This document shows positions 12,771 to 22,483 of a stretch of 32,870 nucleotides of DNA, one piece after another. The first letter of the stretch is position 1, and the number at the start of each line of letters is the position of its first letter. The translations under genes and the position numbers were made by a program. The notes under the pieces were generated by a model, which worked only from the letters and a program-made list of their open reading frames with translations, was not told the DNA's origin and did no database searches. Origin of the DNA: Lachnospiraceae bacterium (GTDB taxonomy: Bacteria > Bacillota > Clostridia > Lachnospirales > Lachnospiraceae); the NCBI GenBank assembly GCA_024699355.1, contig JAILPR010000001.1, positions 1-32,870 on the forward strand, in the 5' to 3' direction.

Positions 12771-15484
12771 TCCTCTTTGGACGATACGATCTCCAATGTC
12801 GTTTCCGCAAAGCAGTAATCCTCATCCCAGAGATCTTTTGGCGAAGGATTCCACACACACGGCTCCTGATAAAACTGTCCGGGGCCTGTTTTGTAAGATT
12901 CTCCCTCCGCAAGATGATGTGGACCGAGCATATTACGCAGCGTATTGGTCAGCGTCATCCTAAGCTCCTGTGCCCCTGTCTGCCCTCTGAGCAGACAGGA
13001 ATCGTTTGACAACAGCATCTGTTTTGCTCTGCCTGCCACGGCTTTGATGCTTTGTACCCCGTAGCGTTTTACCTGCAGACATGTGACTGCCTTAGGCAGT
13101 ACCACATTGCAGGAGAGCACCATTTTCCCCGCAAAGAACGGGAACCCCTGTTGCTCGATATGTTGCGGATTGATCTGCCTCGGACGACGGTCTAAGATAA
13201 AGTCGCCGTGATACCGTACCGCATGCCGGGGAAGACTGATCCAGGTACCCGGCGTACTGACACCAAAGTCTCCGACCAGATAAATGGCTTCCATCTCCCG
13301 CTCGTACGTCAGCATATTTTTTTCGCTTTCAAACTGCAGCGCACGCTGCATCTGTGCATAGAAAGACGGGCTCGGCGCGTAACGGCTTTCCAGTACGATG
13401 GTATTCTCTCCCACCGTCAGCAGTCCGGAAATATCCAGCCTCCGGAAGCTCAGATCCCGAAAATAACCATGCTCTGTCCGGTCGATGTCCTGTCCGTTGA
13501 CCCGGATCTCATACTGCGAAGGTGTCTCACACACCAGCGTCATCTGCTTCGGAACATAGTTCGCCTTCACATGAAATACCTGGCGGATCTGCAGATCCTC
13601 GTTTCGTGCAATGGCGCGCTCCATGATATTTAAGATATATCCGTTCTTTTCCTGCAGTTCCCCGTTGAAATAATAATCGCAGCGATCCAGCGTCAGCACA
13701 TTTTCCGACATGCTGCGGATCTGATAAGTTCCCTGCGCCTGCTGCAGAAGCGGTGCCGCGACCGGCTTGGCGACCGGTGCCTGCAGGTCCTCGATCACCA
13801 GCAGACTCTCCCAGGGTGCAAAGGTCTGCTCCTTGCTAAGCACCTCTTTGGTCCCCAGCACCGCATCATATCGATAGCCGCGCACGTTGATCTTTGCCGT
13901 TTTGGTCTCGGGGGAACTGTTGACAAAATAATGCAATCTGCCATAGCGTCCCTCCCGACAGGTATAGGAAATCTCCGGATGATCGCAAACCGGATTCTCC
14001 AAAACCTCCGATACGCTGCAGATCCTGCCCCCATGCTGCCGATATTCCGAAAGCAGACGCTCTGTCGCCGGCAGGTACTTTGTGCCACAGGATGCGATCA
14101 CGCAGCGATACCGCTGTTTTCCGACAATGAGTGTTTTTCCGGCAACTTTTCCGTGTCGTTCCAGGATCGTTTCATCTCCCAGATGAAACGGCACATGCTT
14201 TTCTTCCAGAATCCTGATCTGTTCCAAAAAGGCTGCGTTTAATTCTGCAAGGCCGCGATTTTCTCCGCAGTCAAACAGACTCCAGGCACTGGTCTGCGGA
14301 TGGATCAGCAGCACCTCTGCCTTTGCCTTCCCCTTTTGCAGAAGCATGCCGGTTCTGGAAAGCGGTTTTAAGAATGCTTCGTACTGATCCCACCAGGGCT
14401 GTTGATAATACATGGCCGGCGGGTAATCCCTCTTACGGATCCCGCGCATGGTATAGCCCTGCAAATGCGGACAAAGCAGATTGATCCCGTGGACCATCTG
14501 CCACTCGTAGATCCCGCGCAGTTCCGCAAAGCTGACATTATGACCGCACAGCGCAAACGTCTCTGAAATGACGGCTTCTTTTCCCAATTGCTGTGCAACC
14601 GAAGAGACCTGAAGCGGCGTCAGACAGGGAACAATATCTCTTCCCAGCCAGTCCATTCCCGGAATATCAAAATATTCATAATGCGGCATACAGGCACCGT
14701 TGGTGATCAGCTGGCTCTCCAGCGTCTCTTCCAGGACCAGATGCCCCGTCAGTTTGAGGCCTCGCGCTCTGCACCAGTCTCCCACCTGTTTGCAAAATGC
14801 TTCGGAGAACAGATCTGTCACCATCTTCCAAAAGCGGATCCTGACCTGCTCATAGTCACCCACCGGAAGATACAGTTCCTCCAAATGCAGCAGCAGATCC
14901 TCGTCATATCGCTCCCGATAGACACGTTCAAACGTAAAGCTCCACGGGATCCCGTTTCTCGAGATCTGCGGCTCATCCGTAAAAAAGCCCTCGATCTCAT
15001 TTCCGAAGCGCTCATAATACGGTTCATAAGCGACTTTCAGAAATTCCGCGATCACCTTCGGATCCAGCGTATCGACATAAAACGGATTCACATCATAGTA
15101 AAAGTAGTGACTCCCGCTTTTACAGATCAAATGCTCTCTCGGCATCTGATCGGACATGCGCAAATACTTCTGCTGATAGGCTTCTCCCAGCCCGTTGACT
15201 TTTCCTGCGCCAAAACCGCTTGGCCAGCCGTTTTCATCATAGGCCCAGGCATGCATGTGGCGCTTCTTTGCTTCCTTGATCGCCGCCTCTACATTGGCGA
15301 ACCATTCATCTTCCATATACGGCGTTGCAAGTCCTCCGCGGGCATGCATAAAAAAACCGCCGATCCCTGCGTTGTCCATCATCGCGACCTGACGCACCGT
15401 TTCCGTTGTATCAAGTGCTTCATTCCAGCTCCAAAACGGAACCGGTCTGTAGCTTTTGTCGATCCTCTGACCAAACACTCCCAT
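12767..15484 (-). CDS. GH106-like alpha-L-rhamnosidase
   Basis: A 905-residue glycoside hydrolase resembling family GH106. The N-terminus RPVPFWSWNEALD, followed by GIGGFFMHARGGL and WAYDENGWPSGFGAGKVNG, is the typical GH106 TIM-barrel entry. EGFFTDEP and AVISETFAL are further family-like stretches that hold candidate catalytic acids. A beta-rich C-terminal region with a carbohydrate-binding-like fold ends the protein. GH106 enzymes remove alpha-linked L-rhamnose, for example from rhamnogalacturonan II. There is no signal peptide, so the enzyme should act in the cytoplasm on imported oligosaccharides. The ATG at 15484 has GGAGGAG upstream; a TTG at 15496 would place that site inside the gene. 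It follows the GH-A-like gene by about 50 bp. Confidence 0.85.
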   Translation of the reverse strand: MGVFGQRIDKSYRPVPFWSWNEALDTTETVRQVAMMDNAGIGGFFMHARGGLATPYMEDEWFANVEAAIKEAKKRHMHAWAYDENGWPSGFGAGKVNGLGEAYQQKYLRMSDQMPREHLICKSGSHYFYYDVNPFYVDTLDPKVIAEFLKVAYEPYYERFGNEIEGFFTDEPQISRNGIPWSFTFERVYRERYDEDLLLHLEELYLPVGDYEQVRIRFWKMVTDLFSEAFCKQVGDWCRARGLKLTGHLVLEETLESQLITNGACMPHYEYFDIPGMDWLGRDIVPCLTPLQVSSVAQQLGKEAVISETFALCGHNVSFAELRGIYEWQMVHGINLLCPHLQGYTMRGIRKRDYPPAMYYQQPWWDQYEAFLKPLSRTGMLLQKGKAKAEVLLIHPQTSAWSLFDCGENRGLAELNAAFLEQIRILEEKHVPFHLGDETILERHGKVAGKTLIVGKQRYRCVIASCGTKYLPATERLLSEYRQHGGRICSVSEVLENPVCDHPEISYTCREGRYGRLHYFVNSSPETKTAKINVRGYRYDAVLGTKEVLSKEQTFAPWESLLVIEDLQAPVAKPVAAPLLQQAQGTYQIRSMSENVLTLDRCDYYFNGELQEKNGYILNIMERAIARNEDLQIRQVFHVKANYVPKQMTLVCETPSQYEIRVNGQDIDRTEHGYFRDLSFRRLDISGLLTVGENTIVLESRYAPSPSFYAQMQRALQFESEKNMLTYEREMEAIYLVGDFGVSTPGTWISLPRHAVRYHGDFILDRRPRQINPQHIEQQGFPFFAGKMVLSCNVVLPKAVTCLQVKRYGVQSIKAVAGRAKQMLLSNDSCLLRGQTGAQELRMTLTNTLRNMLGPHHLAEGESYKTGPGQFYQEPCVWNPSPKDLWDEDYCFAETTLEIVSSKEE

Positions 15485-15535
15485 ATGCTCCTCCAAAGTA
15501 CGTCTCCCGCTCCTTTCGGGGGGTGGATCTGTACT

Positions 15536-16822
15536 CTAATTTCCAAAGTCTGTCTCTGCCCGTCGATCGGCATCTTCCGCAAAAACCTGCGGCGATAGCA
15601 GTTCATCAAACAATGCTTCACCGATGAAACTTCTGGCCCAGGCAACGCACGCCTCTTCTTCGTCCGTTCCCATCTTGCGGATCACTTCATAGATCGGACG
15701 CTTTCTTCCCGGCGTTCCGTCTTCCCGAACTTCCCGGATGCCCAGATGCAAGCCGAATTCATGCGGATTATCCAGATAAGCATGATGGGTCATCCATTCC
15801 ACCTGCGGCATCTTTTTCATCTTCTGATATGCCAGGACATAGGCTGCAGCACACTGATCCTCCACAAAGCCTCTGGATCTGGCATTAAATCCCTGCTCGG
15901 AAAAGATCACCGTCCGCTTCTTCCCCTGATATAACAATTCAGGCTGTCCCAGATAGGCATCCAGCACCTCAATATTTTTAAACGTGATGATCCTCGTATC
16001 AAAGTAAAACGTCGGCATCCGGTCATTATAAAAATCCGGATAATTCAACGCTTCCGGATACGGATGATAGGCAACGCCCCACGGAAAATCTCCCGCTTCT
16101 TTGGTCTCTTTGCCAAGCAGATCCAGTACCGTTCTGCCCGGATAGGCCCGTAGCGGCTCTCCCGGCAAAAACGCATCTCCCCAAAAATGATCCAACGATA
16201 CAAAGACCTGCGCATGCGCCCAATATGTCCGCGCAACTTCCCAGGCTGCCCGGAGAGCTTTGGCATACTCTTTGACATAAACGTCCACCGGTTTTTCACC
16301 GGCATTGCCCCAAACGCACTGCGAGTTGACCTCATTGGATACCACATAGCCCGTCAGACGCCCGTATCTGGCATCATCCCGCATGTAACGTTCCGACAGG
16401 AACGCAACAAATGCCTCAAAATACGCTCTGGATACAGAATCCTCCATCGGGAAGGCGCTGATATAAGCATCGCTTCGATCCCACGCATAATCCGGATGGA
16501 TCACCAGATCCAGCAAGGCCTTCTCCTGTCTGCTGTCAAAGAGTTTCGGCGCATTTAATAAGATTGCCGTACAGGCAACCCCGTACTTCCAATGTGCCAG
16601 CAGTTCTTCATCCAACTTCTCTACTGCAGCCCTGCAAAAATGATACGTCTCTCCCAGGTAGATAAAATCGATGGACTCCTCCGTCACTTCCTTCATCATG
16701 AGTGCGGGCAGATTGATATTGATATGAGAATGCTCGATCCCCAGGATCTTCAGATCCTCATTGCTGCATCCCATTGCTTTTTTGGTCACAAAACGGACCG
16801 GCTCATGTTGATAAATTCCCAC
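15536..16822 (-). CDS. Putative clan GH-A glycosidase (DUF5722-like)
   Basis: A 428-residue cytosolic protein that looks like a TIM-barrel glycosidase. YVVSNEVNSQ has the Asn-Glu pair typical of the clan GH-A acid/base, and VIFSEQGFN has a glutamate placed like the nucleophile, about 130 residues later. VAYHPYP and MTHHAYLDNP supply aromatic and histidine residues of a likely active site. It matches my memory of DUF5722 proteins, whose substrate is not known to me. The start is GTG at 16822 with AAGGAGG four bases upstream. It sits between a GH78 and a GH106-like rhamnosidase in one operon, so a role in removing a sugar from rhamnose-containing oligosaccharides is likely, but no specific activity is claimed. 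Confidence 0.72.
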   Translation of the reverse strand: MGIYQHEPVRFVTKKAMGCSNEDLKILGIEHSHININLPALMMKEVTEESIDFIYLGETYHFCRAAVEKLDEELLAHWKYGVACTAILLNAPKLFDSRQEKALLDLVIHPDYAWDRSDAYISAFPMEDSVSRAYFEAFVAFLSERYMRDDARYGRLTGYVVSNEVNSQCVWGNAGEKPVDVYVKEYAKALRAAWEVARTYWAHAQVFVSLDHFWGDAFLPGEPLRAYPGRTVLDLLGKETKEAGDFPWGVAYHPYPEALNYPDFYNDRMPTFYFDTRIITFKNIEVLDAYLGQPELLYQGKKRTVIFSEQGFNARSRGFVEDQCAAAYVLAYQKMKKMPQVEWMTHHAYLDNPHEFGLHLGIREVREDGTPGRKRPIYEVIRKMGTDEEEACVAWARSFIGEALFDELLSPQVFAEDADRRAETDFGN

Positions 16823-16869
16823 AGTTCCTCCTTATGATCACGCATCTGCTGTATCGATCGCTCCTGTGC

Positions 16870-19512
16870 TTACTGCCATACTTCAATGACATAGCTGCCT
16901 TTGCAAAGATGAACGCGATCGCCTTTTCTTTTGCCACCCTGATCGACGCCGTCGATCACCACCTTCTGTGCATCGGATGAAAAGATAAAATCTGCTTCCG
17001 TATCAAACGGAACAGTAACGCTGAACCGGTATCCGCCCCGGATCGTTTCCCAGCCGCTCTCGATCAGGCCTTTCGCAGAGTGATACTGCATGGAAACTTT
17101 CTTTAATCGCTCATCCGGATACGGACAAATCGTAAATTGTGAAAAACCCGGATGATCTTCACTGACGTTTAATCCGCACATATAGCGGTACATCCATTCC
17201 ACGATGGACCCATAGGCATAATGATTCAGGCTGTTCATTCCGGTATCGCTGATCTTTCCATCCGGCAATACCGAATTCCACCGCTCCCAGATCGTGGTCG
17301 CTCCCATGTTGACCTCATAAAGCCAGCTCGGGAAATCTTCATTAAGCAGTAGGGTATAGGCCGCGGATGCATATCCTTCCCTTGTCAGCACCGGACAAAG
17401 GAGCGGTGTTCCGACAAATCCTGTCGTCAGATGCATCTGCTCTTCTTCCAGTTTTTGTACCAGGCGCCTGCTCTGTTTTTCCCGATATCCTTCCGGGATC
17501 AGATCCAGCCATAGTACGATGGCCAGTGCAGTCTGCGTCTCCTGGGCAAGTCGTCCCGTTGCGGTATAGTATTCCCTAAGGAACGCTGCTTTGATCTTTT
17601 GCGCGAGATCTCCGTAGTACGCCGCATCCTGCTCATACCCCAGCACATTGGCCGCTTTTGCCGTCAGCGATACGGAATAATAGTAATAAGCACTCGCGAC
17701 AAAATACACATCCGTTGCGCCGAAACAGGTATCTTTCCGATAGTTATCCAGTGCCAGCCAGTCCGCAAAATGGAAGCCTGTGGTCCAAAGATACGCTCCG
17801 CCGCATTGCTCCTGATCGACTTTGCGGATATAATCCGCCCAGCCCTTCATATTTTCATAGGTTTCCCTAAGCAGGCTCCGGTCCCCGTACATTTCATACA
17901 TCGTCCACGGGATCACGGTGCCTGCATCTCCCCAGGCACACGATCCGTGCGGTGCCTGATGCGAATGGTCATCTTTGCCGAAGCGGATGACATTGATCTG
18001 GCCCAAAATATCCGGCACCACATGCGGTACCGATCCTCCGGTCAGTTTCTGCTCCCGCTTCATGTCATACAAAAACTTTCGATAGAATGCCGGTGTGTAC
18101 ATGTTGTAACTTGCCGTTTGACAAAACACCTGCGCATCTCCGGTCCATCCCATACGTTCATCCCGCTGCGGACAATCCGTCGGTACATCCAGAAAATTCC
18201 CCTTTTGTCCCCATCTCGCATTGCTGATCAGCTGATCGATCTTGGGATTCGATGTTTTGATCGAGCCGGTCTCCTCCATTTGGGAGTGCAGCACACAGCC
18301 CGCAAAATCTTCCGGGCGGACATCCGAGATTCCGGTCACTTTCATATACCGGAAGCCATAGAAGGTAAAATGCGGACGAACCTTGCGCTCTTCACCGTTT
18401 GAAATGTAATGATATTCCGCCTTGGCACTGCGCAGATTTTCGTTATAGAAGTTTCCTTCCTGCAGGATCTCCCCGAAGTAAAAGCCGACTTCTTTTCCTG
18501 CTTCCTCATGACAGGTAAAGGTTACCCAGCCGGTCATCTCCTGCCCGAAATCCAACACCGTCTCTCCGGCCGGCGTCGTGATCATCTCTACCGGATGAAT
18601 CTGCTCGATGATCGTCACCGGAAGACTCAGCCGCGGGCAAAGCAGTGACCGTTCTTCTTCATAGGAAACGGCATGGGCAAACTGCTCTTCATCGCACTTT
18701 GGCATCGCCCAATCCGTGATTTCCTTTCGCGCATCATAGACCTCGCCGTCATAAATACTGCTGCTTACCACAGGGGACGGGGCACACAGCCACTGTTCAT
18801 CCGAAGCGATCACTTCACGCTTTCCGTCCGCGTAGGTCACATGCAGTTCACAGATCATGTGGCAGGTATCTCCGTAGAGGCAGTCCATCCCCTCCACAAA
18901 GCCAAACCGCCCTTTATACCATCCGTTGCCCAGCATGACACCAAGGCAGTTATCTCCTTCCCGGAGGAGGCCTGTCACATCATAGGTCTGATATTGCAAC
19001 CATAAATTGTAGTCATTGTAATACGGTGTCAGATATTCCTCTCCGACTTTTGCGCCGTTCAAATAAGCCTCATATACGCCCAACCCGCAGACATACCATC
19101 TGGCCTGCACAGGCGTCTTTTTCAAGGTGAAACGTCTACGCATCAGCGGCTGTATTTCTTTCTCAAACGGTGCCCGGATCCATTTGGATCGCTCCAGCAC
19201 TCTGGCCGTTTCAAAAAACGATACCGCACTGCTCCCCCGCTCTCCGAGATCATCCACCACCTCGACCTGCCAGTAGTAGCGTACCCCCTCCTGCAGTTCC
19301 AGCTCCGGTGCATAATCCAGCGAAGATATCTGATCGGAAAGACCGCTGTCGTGCACGATCTGCTGCATCGCTTCATCAGTTGCAACCACAACACGACTCT
19401 TTGCCGCATGCGTTCCCTTCGCTTCTTTGACGATCCAGGAAAAGCTGACCGTCTTCATCAGGTAGCCGATCGGCTGCTCGATGTGATTTACTCTCAGTTG
19501 CTCTATGACCAT
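16870..19512 (-). CDS. Alpha-L-rhamnosidase, family GH78
   Basis: An 880-residue multi-domain enzyme that releases alpha-L-rhamnose. N-terminal beta-sandwich domains (GLGVYEAYLNGAKVGEEYLT, the family's rhamnosidase N-domain) precede an (alpha/alpha)6 barrel. The barrel has the GH78 hallmark DVPTDCPQRDERMGWTGDAQ near residues 440-460, followed by GATTIWERWNS near 735 and MNSLNHYAYGSIVEWMYR. Candidate catalytic acids lie in these segments. A C-terminal beta domain ends the protein. No signal peptide is seen, so it should act in the cytoplasm. AGAGGAG lies seven bases before the ATG. It follows the ABC permease genes by 60 bp, placing rhamnosides among the probable transport substrates. Confidence 0.95.
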   Translation of the reverse strand: MVIEQLRVNHIEQPIGYLMKTVSFSWIVKEAKGTHAAKSRVVVATDEAMQQIVHDSGLSDQISSLDYAPELELQEGVRYYWQVEVVDDLGERGSSAVSFFETARVLERSKWIRAPFEKEIQPLMRRRFTLKKTPVQARWYVCGLGVYEAYLNGAKVGEEYLTPYYNDYNLWLQYQTYDVTGLLREGDNCLGVMLGNGWYKGRFGFVEGMDCLYGDTCHMICELHVTYADGKREVIASDEQWLCAPSPVVSSSIYDGEVYDARKEITDWAMPKCDEEQFAHAVSYEEERSLLCPRLSLPVTIIEQIHPVEMITTPAGETVLDFGQEMTGWVTFTCHEEAGKEVGFYFGEILQEGNFYNENLRSAKAEYHYISNGEERKVRPHFTFYGFRYMKVTGISDVRPEDFAGCVLHSQMEETGSIKTSNPKIDQLISNARWGQKGNFLDVPTDCPQRDERMGWTGDAQVFCQTASYNMYTPAFYRKFLYDMKREQKLTGGSVPHVVPDILGQINVIRFGKDDHSHQAPHGSCAWGDAGTVIPWTMYEMYGDRSLLRETYENMKGWADYIRKVDQEQCGGAYLWTTGFHFADWLALDNYRKDTCFGATDVYFVASAYYYYSVSLTAKAANVLGYEQDAAYYGDLAQKIKAAFLREYYTATGRLAQETQTALAIVLWLDLIPEGYREKQSRRLVQKLEEEQMHLTTGFVGTPLLCPVLTREGYASAAYTLLLNEDFPSWLYEVNMGATTIWERWNSVLPDGKISDTGMNSLNHYAYGSIVEWMYRYMCGLNVSEDHPGFSQFTICPYPDERLKKVSMQYHSAKGLIESGWETIRGGYRFSVTVPFDTEADFIFSSDAQKVVIDGVDQGGKRKGDRVHLCKGSYVIEVWQ

Positions 19513-19572
19513 GTCCTGTTCTCCTCTGCGTTTTCGCGCGTATCGTAATGCTCTCCCTGACCTGCCGCGCGT

Positions 19573-20424
19573 TTATCCTTTCACCGCACCTGCGGTCATA
19601 CCTTCCATATAAAGTCTGGAGGTAAACATGAACAAAATAAACAACGGGATGGTTGCAATCACATAGCCTGCAAACATCGAACCGATCTCCGTCGATCCCA
19701 TGGAACTGGTAAAGACCTTCACGGCTACCGTGATGACCTGTTTCGAATTGGTTTCGATGACCATCATCGGCCAGATAAAATCGTTATAATAATCCACCAG
19801 TTTCATGACCGCGATGGTGGAAAGCATCGGTTTTGCCAGTGGGACCGCAATCCGTACCAGCGAATCGATCTCGTTACAGCCTTCGATTTTGGCTGCTTCA
19901 AACAGATCCTTGGGCAATGCTTCAATCGCATTTCTGCACAGCAGAATGCCAAGCACCTGACCGCCAGAGATCCACGGCAGGATCAGCGCCCAGCGCGTAT
20001 TGTACAAACCGTAACGCTGGATCAGACTGTAATTCGGTGCCAGATACAGGATGCCCGGGATCATCATCAATGCCAGGATCAGCATGTAGATCAGATTCTT
20101 TCCCGGGAACTCCATCGTGGCAAAGACATAACCGCTCAGTCCCGCGACGATCAACGTCAGCGCGACCGCAACCGCGATCACGCAGAGGGTGTTGATCATG
20201 TTGGTGCTTAATTTTCCAAACGCTACAAAATAGTTGTTCCATGCAATGTTCTTTGGCAGTGCAAAGAAGTCATTATAGATTTCCCAGTTGGTCTTAAATG
20301 ACATGATCAGCATGACGATGACCGGCACAAAGGCAAAGAACATCACCAGAAGCATCAGGATCTCAATGATCGACTGGAATCTGATCTCACGGATCAGTTT
20401 TTGACTGATTTTTTTCTGTTTCAT
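19573..20424 (-). CDS. Carbohydrate ABC transporter permease (MalG/CUT1 type)
   Basis: A membrane permease of 283 residues with about six hydrophobic segments. The EAA loop is visible as LFEAAKIEGCNEIDSLVRIA followed by VPLAKPM, the cytoplasmic contact with the ATPase. The N-terminal segment VIVMLIMSFKTNWEIY and the C-terminal LYMEGMTAGAVKG are characteristic of MalG-type CUT1 permeases. The start codon lies four bases after the stop of the partner permease and its ribosome binding site (AAAGGAG) is inside that gene, so synthesis is coupled. No ATPase gene is nearby; such systems in Firmicutes usually share a general MsmX-type ATPase encoded elsewhere. Confidence 0.95.
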   Translation of the reverse strand: MKQKKISQKLIREIRFQSIIEILMLLVMFFAFVPVIVMLIMSFKTNWEIYNDFFALPKNIAWNNYFVAFGKLSTNMINTLCVIAVAVALTLIVAGLSGYVFATMEFPGKNLIYMLILALMMIPGILYLAPNYSLIQRYGLYNTRWALILPWISGGQVLGILLCRNAIEALPKDLFEAAKIEGCNEIDSLVRIAVPLAKPMLSTIAVMKLVDYYNDFIWPMMVIETNSKQVITVAVKVFTSSMGSTEIGSMFAGYVIATIPLFILFMFTSRLYMEGMTAGAVKG

Positions 20425-20428
20425 CCGA

Positions 20429-22411
20429 TCACTCCTTTTCTCTGGTCAGTCGATTGCTGATCAGTGTTGCAGTCATGGTAAAGACAAAGAGTATGACACC
20501 GAGCGCACATGCATAGCCGTATCTGCCAAACTGTGCCACGTTCAGATAAAGTTCCAGCGCAGGGACATACGTTGCGGTACCCGGTCCGCCACCCGTCAGG
20601 ATAAAGATGCTGTTGAAATCCTGCATCGTTCCGATGATCTGCAGGGTCACCATGATGCTGATCTGCGGACGGATGAGCGGCAACTGGATTTTCCAGAACA
20701 TCTCCCATCTGGTCGCACCATCGATCATGGCCGACTCTTCAACATCTCTGCCGATATTCAAAAAGCCGCCGTAATATACCAGGAAGGCCATCGCATGAAC
20801 AAACGGGAATCCCATGAAGATGACTGCCCAAATGGCCGTCTTGGAATCTCCCAGCCATACATGTTGCAGGCTTTCCAGGTGCAACGCACCAAGAACCTCG
20901 TTTAACAGACCGATGGACGGATCATAGATCTTCTGCCAGGTCATCGCACTGATGACACCCGGCACAACGATCGGAAGTACAAATAAAAACCGGTGCAGAT
21001 ATTTCCGTTTGCCGCCACTGATGTTATATACCAGCCAGGCGATCACAAGCGGCATGGTCAGTACCTTGATGATTCCGGTCACCATCAGCAGGACCAGATT
21101 TTTCATACCGATCAGGAAATATCCTTCCGTAAACATCCGCCCGAAGTTTTCCAGACCTACAAAATCGATCTGTGCCAACGAGGTATTGGTCTTGGACCAG
21201 TTGGTAAATGCTCTGATAAATGCGGTCGCGATACCACGGTAATTAAAGAAATAGATCAGTAACAGGGTCGGGAGCAGCATGATGTAAGCCATACGATGCT
21301 TCCAGATCTCTTTGAGTAAATGCAAAATATAGGAACGTGATCTTCCAAAGCTCATGACCAGGGCGATCACGGTAACGCTCAACAGAATGATGCCTGCAAT
21401 GCGAAGGACATTCGCGATCAGGCGGTTGGTTGCAATGTTTTCCAGATTGTCCACATGCACCAGTTTGATCAGGTCTGCCAGACCTGCCATATAAATTTCA
21501 TTTCCGACACCGGCAAATCCGGTGATCTTCGTGCCGACATCCGCCATATATACCTGCTGATCGGCACCGTTCATAATAAAGAAATAACCTTCGCTTGTTC
21601 CGACGATGACATGTTCATTGGCCTCGTCCGTGCCGATGCTCACGATCGTCGCACTGACCGTATTCTGTACGCAGCCTTTCCGTACGACGTTCAGGGATTC
21701 ATCCAGCGCATAGTAACTGCCATCCTTGCATACCGTCCATAACAGATCGTTCTGGCGGATGAGGGAAAGCGCTGCAAAATTGGTTTCATAACTGTTTAAT
21801 TCACTGCCGTCGATCGCGATCCGGCAGATCTCGCCCCGCTTATTGACACTAAAGAGGCTCTCTCCGTCTTCTGCAAATTTCACACCTGCGATCGATACCG
21901 TATATTTGTGATTGGCGATCTCACTGCCGTCTGCCGTGCTGTAGATCAGAATATTGGCCTTACTGCTTCCGGTACTGGTAGCCACGGCAACTTTACTGTG
22001 ATCACTGCTGACCGTGATGGAAACGATACGTCGCTGTACCTCGATCTGCTGCTGCAACGTTCCGTCCGACATATCGTAAACATAGATGTTTCCATCTTCA
22101 TTGCCTGCATAGATCAGGTGATTCTCCTGATCGAGCGTCACCTCGCTGAACGGACCTCCCGCAGAAACACGGAACAGCTCCTGCCCTTCCTGAAATGCGA
22201 TCAGAAAATTGTCATGTGTTCCCACATACATGATCTGCTGCGTATCGTCATAGCACAGGCAATTATTCTGGTTTCCCGTCGCATAGGTGACATCTTCCAC
22301 ACCTTCTGTTTTCTCTCCGAAATAGCGAACTCCGACCAGTGAGCAGACGGCCAGGATCAAACTGATCACGGTCACGATACGCCATAGGTTATTTGTTTTT
22401 TTCATTCTCAC
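20429..22411 (-). CDS. Beta-propeller-ABC permease fusion (MalF type)
   Basis: A 660-residue protein with an uncommon architecture. A first membrane helix (about 10-28) leads to about 290 residues of short repeats typical of WD40/PQQ-like beta-propellers: MYVGTHDNFLIAF, IYAGNEDGNIYVYD, SDHSKVAVATS, and VGTSEGYFFIMNG. A second helix (about 328-352) returns to the cytoplasm. A MalF-like permease follows, with LPTLLLIYFFNYRG as its first core helix, the EAA loop EESAMIDGATRWEMFWKIQL and the GGGPGTAT loop. If the N-terminus is inside, the propeller lies outside, where it could contact the binding protein or the sugar. Normal MalF-type permeases are about 290-320 residues, so the first half is extra. 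GTG at 22411 (AGGAG five bases before) and ATG at 22405 are both possible starts. It pairs with the MalG-type permease. Confidence 0.9.
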   Translation of the reverse strand: MRMKKTNNLWRIVTVISLILAVCSLVGVRYFGEKTEGVEDVTYATGNQNNCLCYDDTQQIMYVGTHDNFLIAFQEGQELFRVSAGGPFSEVTLDQENHLIYAGNEDGNIYVYDMSDGTLQQQIEVQRRIVSITVSSDHSKVAVATSTGSSKANILIYSTADGSEIANHKYTVSIAGVKFAEDGESLFSVNKRGEICRIAIDGSELNSYETNFAALSLIRQNDLLWTVCKDGSYYALDESLNVVRKGCVQNTVSATIVSIGTDEANEHVIVGTSEGYFFIMNGADQQVYMADVGTKITGFAGVGNEIYMAGLADLIKLVHVDNLENIATNRLIANVLRIAGIILLSVTVIALVMSFGRSRSYILHLLKEIWKHRMAYIMLLPTLLLIYFFNYRGIATAFIRAFTNWSKTNTSLAQIDFVGLENFGRMFTEGYFLIGMKNLVLLMVTGIIKVLTMPLVIAWLVYNISGGKRKYLHRFLFVLPIVVPGVISAMTWQKIYDPSIGLLNEVLGALHLESLQHVWLGDSKTAIWAVIFMGFPFVHAMAFLVYYGGFLNIGRDVEESAMIDGATRWEMFWKIQLPLIRPQISIMVTLQIIGTMQDFNSIFILTGGGPGTATYVPALELYLNVAQFGRYGYACALGVILFVFTMTATLISNRLTREKE

Positions 22412-22447
22412 TTCTGCTCCTGTCCTGTACTTGTGCTTTGATAAGAA

Positions 22448-22471
22448 TCGGCTGTCCGTTCGGACAGCCGA
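22448..22471 (-). other. Intercistronic hairpin between binding-protein and permease genes
   Basis: TCGGCTGTCCG and CGGACAGCCGA form a perfect 11-bp stem around a 2-base gap. On the minus strand it is followed by only a weak T-rich run (ATTCTTATC). It probably acts as a leaky terminator or 3'-protecting stem that makes the binding-protein transcript more abundant than the permease transcript. Confidence 0.65.
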
Positions 22472-22483
22472 CCCTGATTGTTC

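Noticed and set aside
14588..15598. Plus-strand open frame of 336 codons opposite the GH106-like gene
   Set aside because: It is antisense to a well-supported glycoside hydrolase, has no recognisable domain, and crosses the boundary between two real genes.
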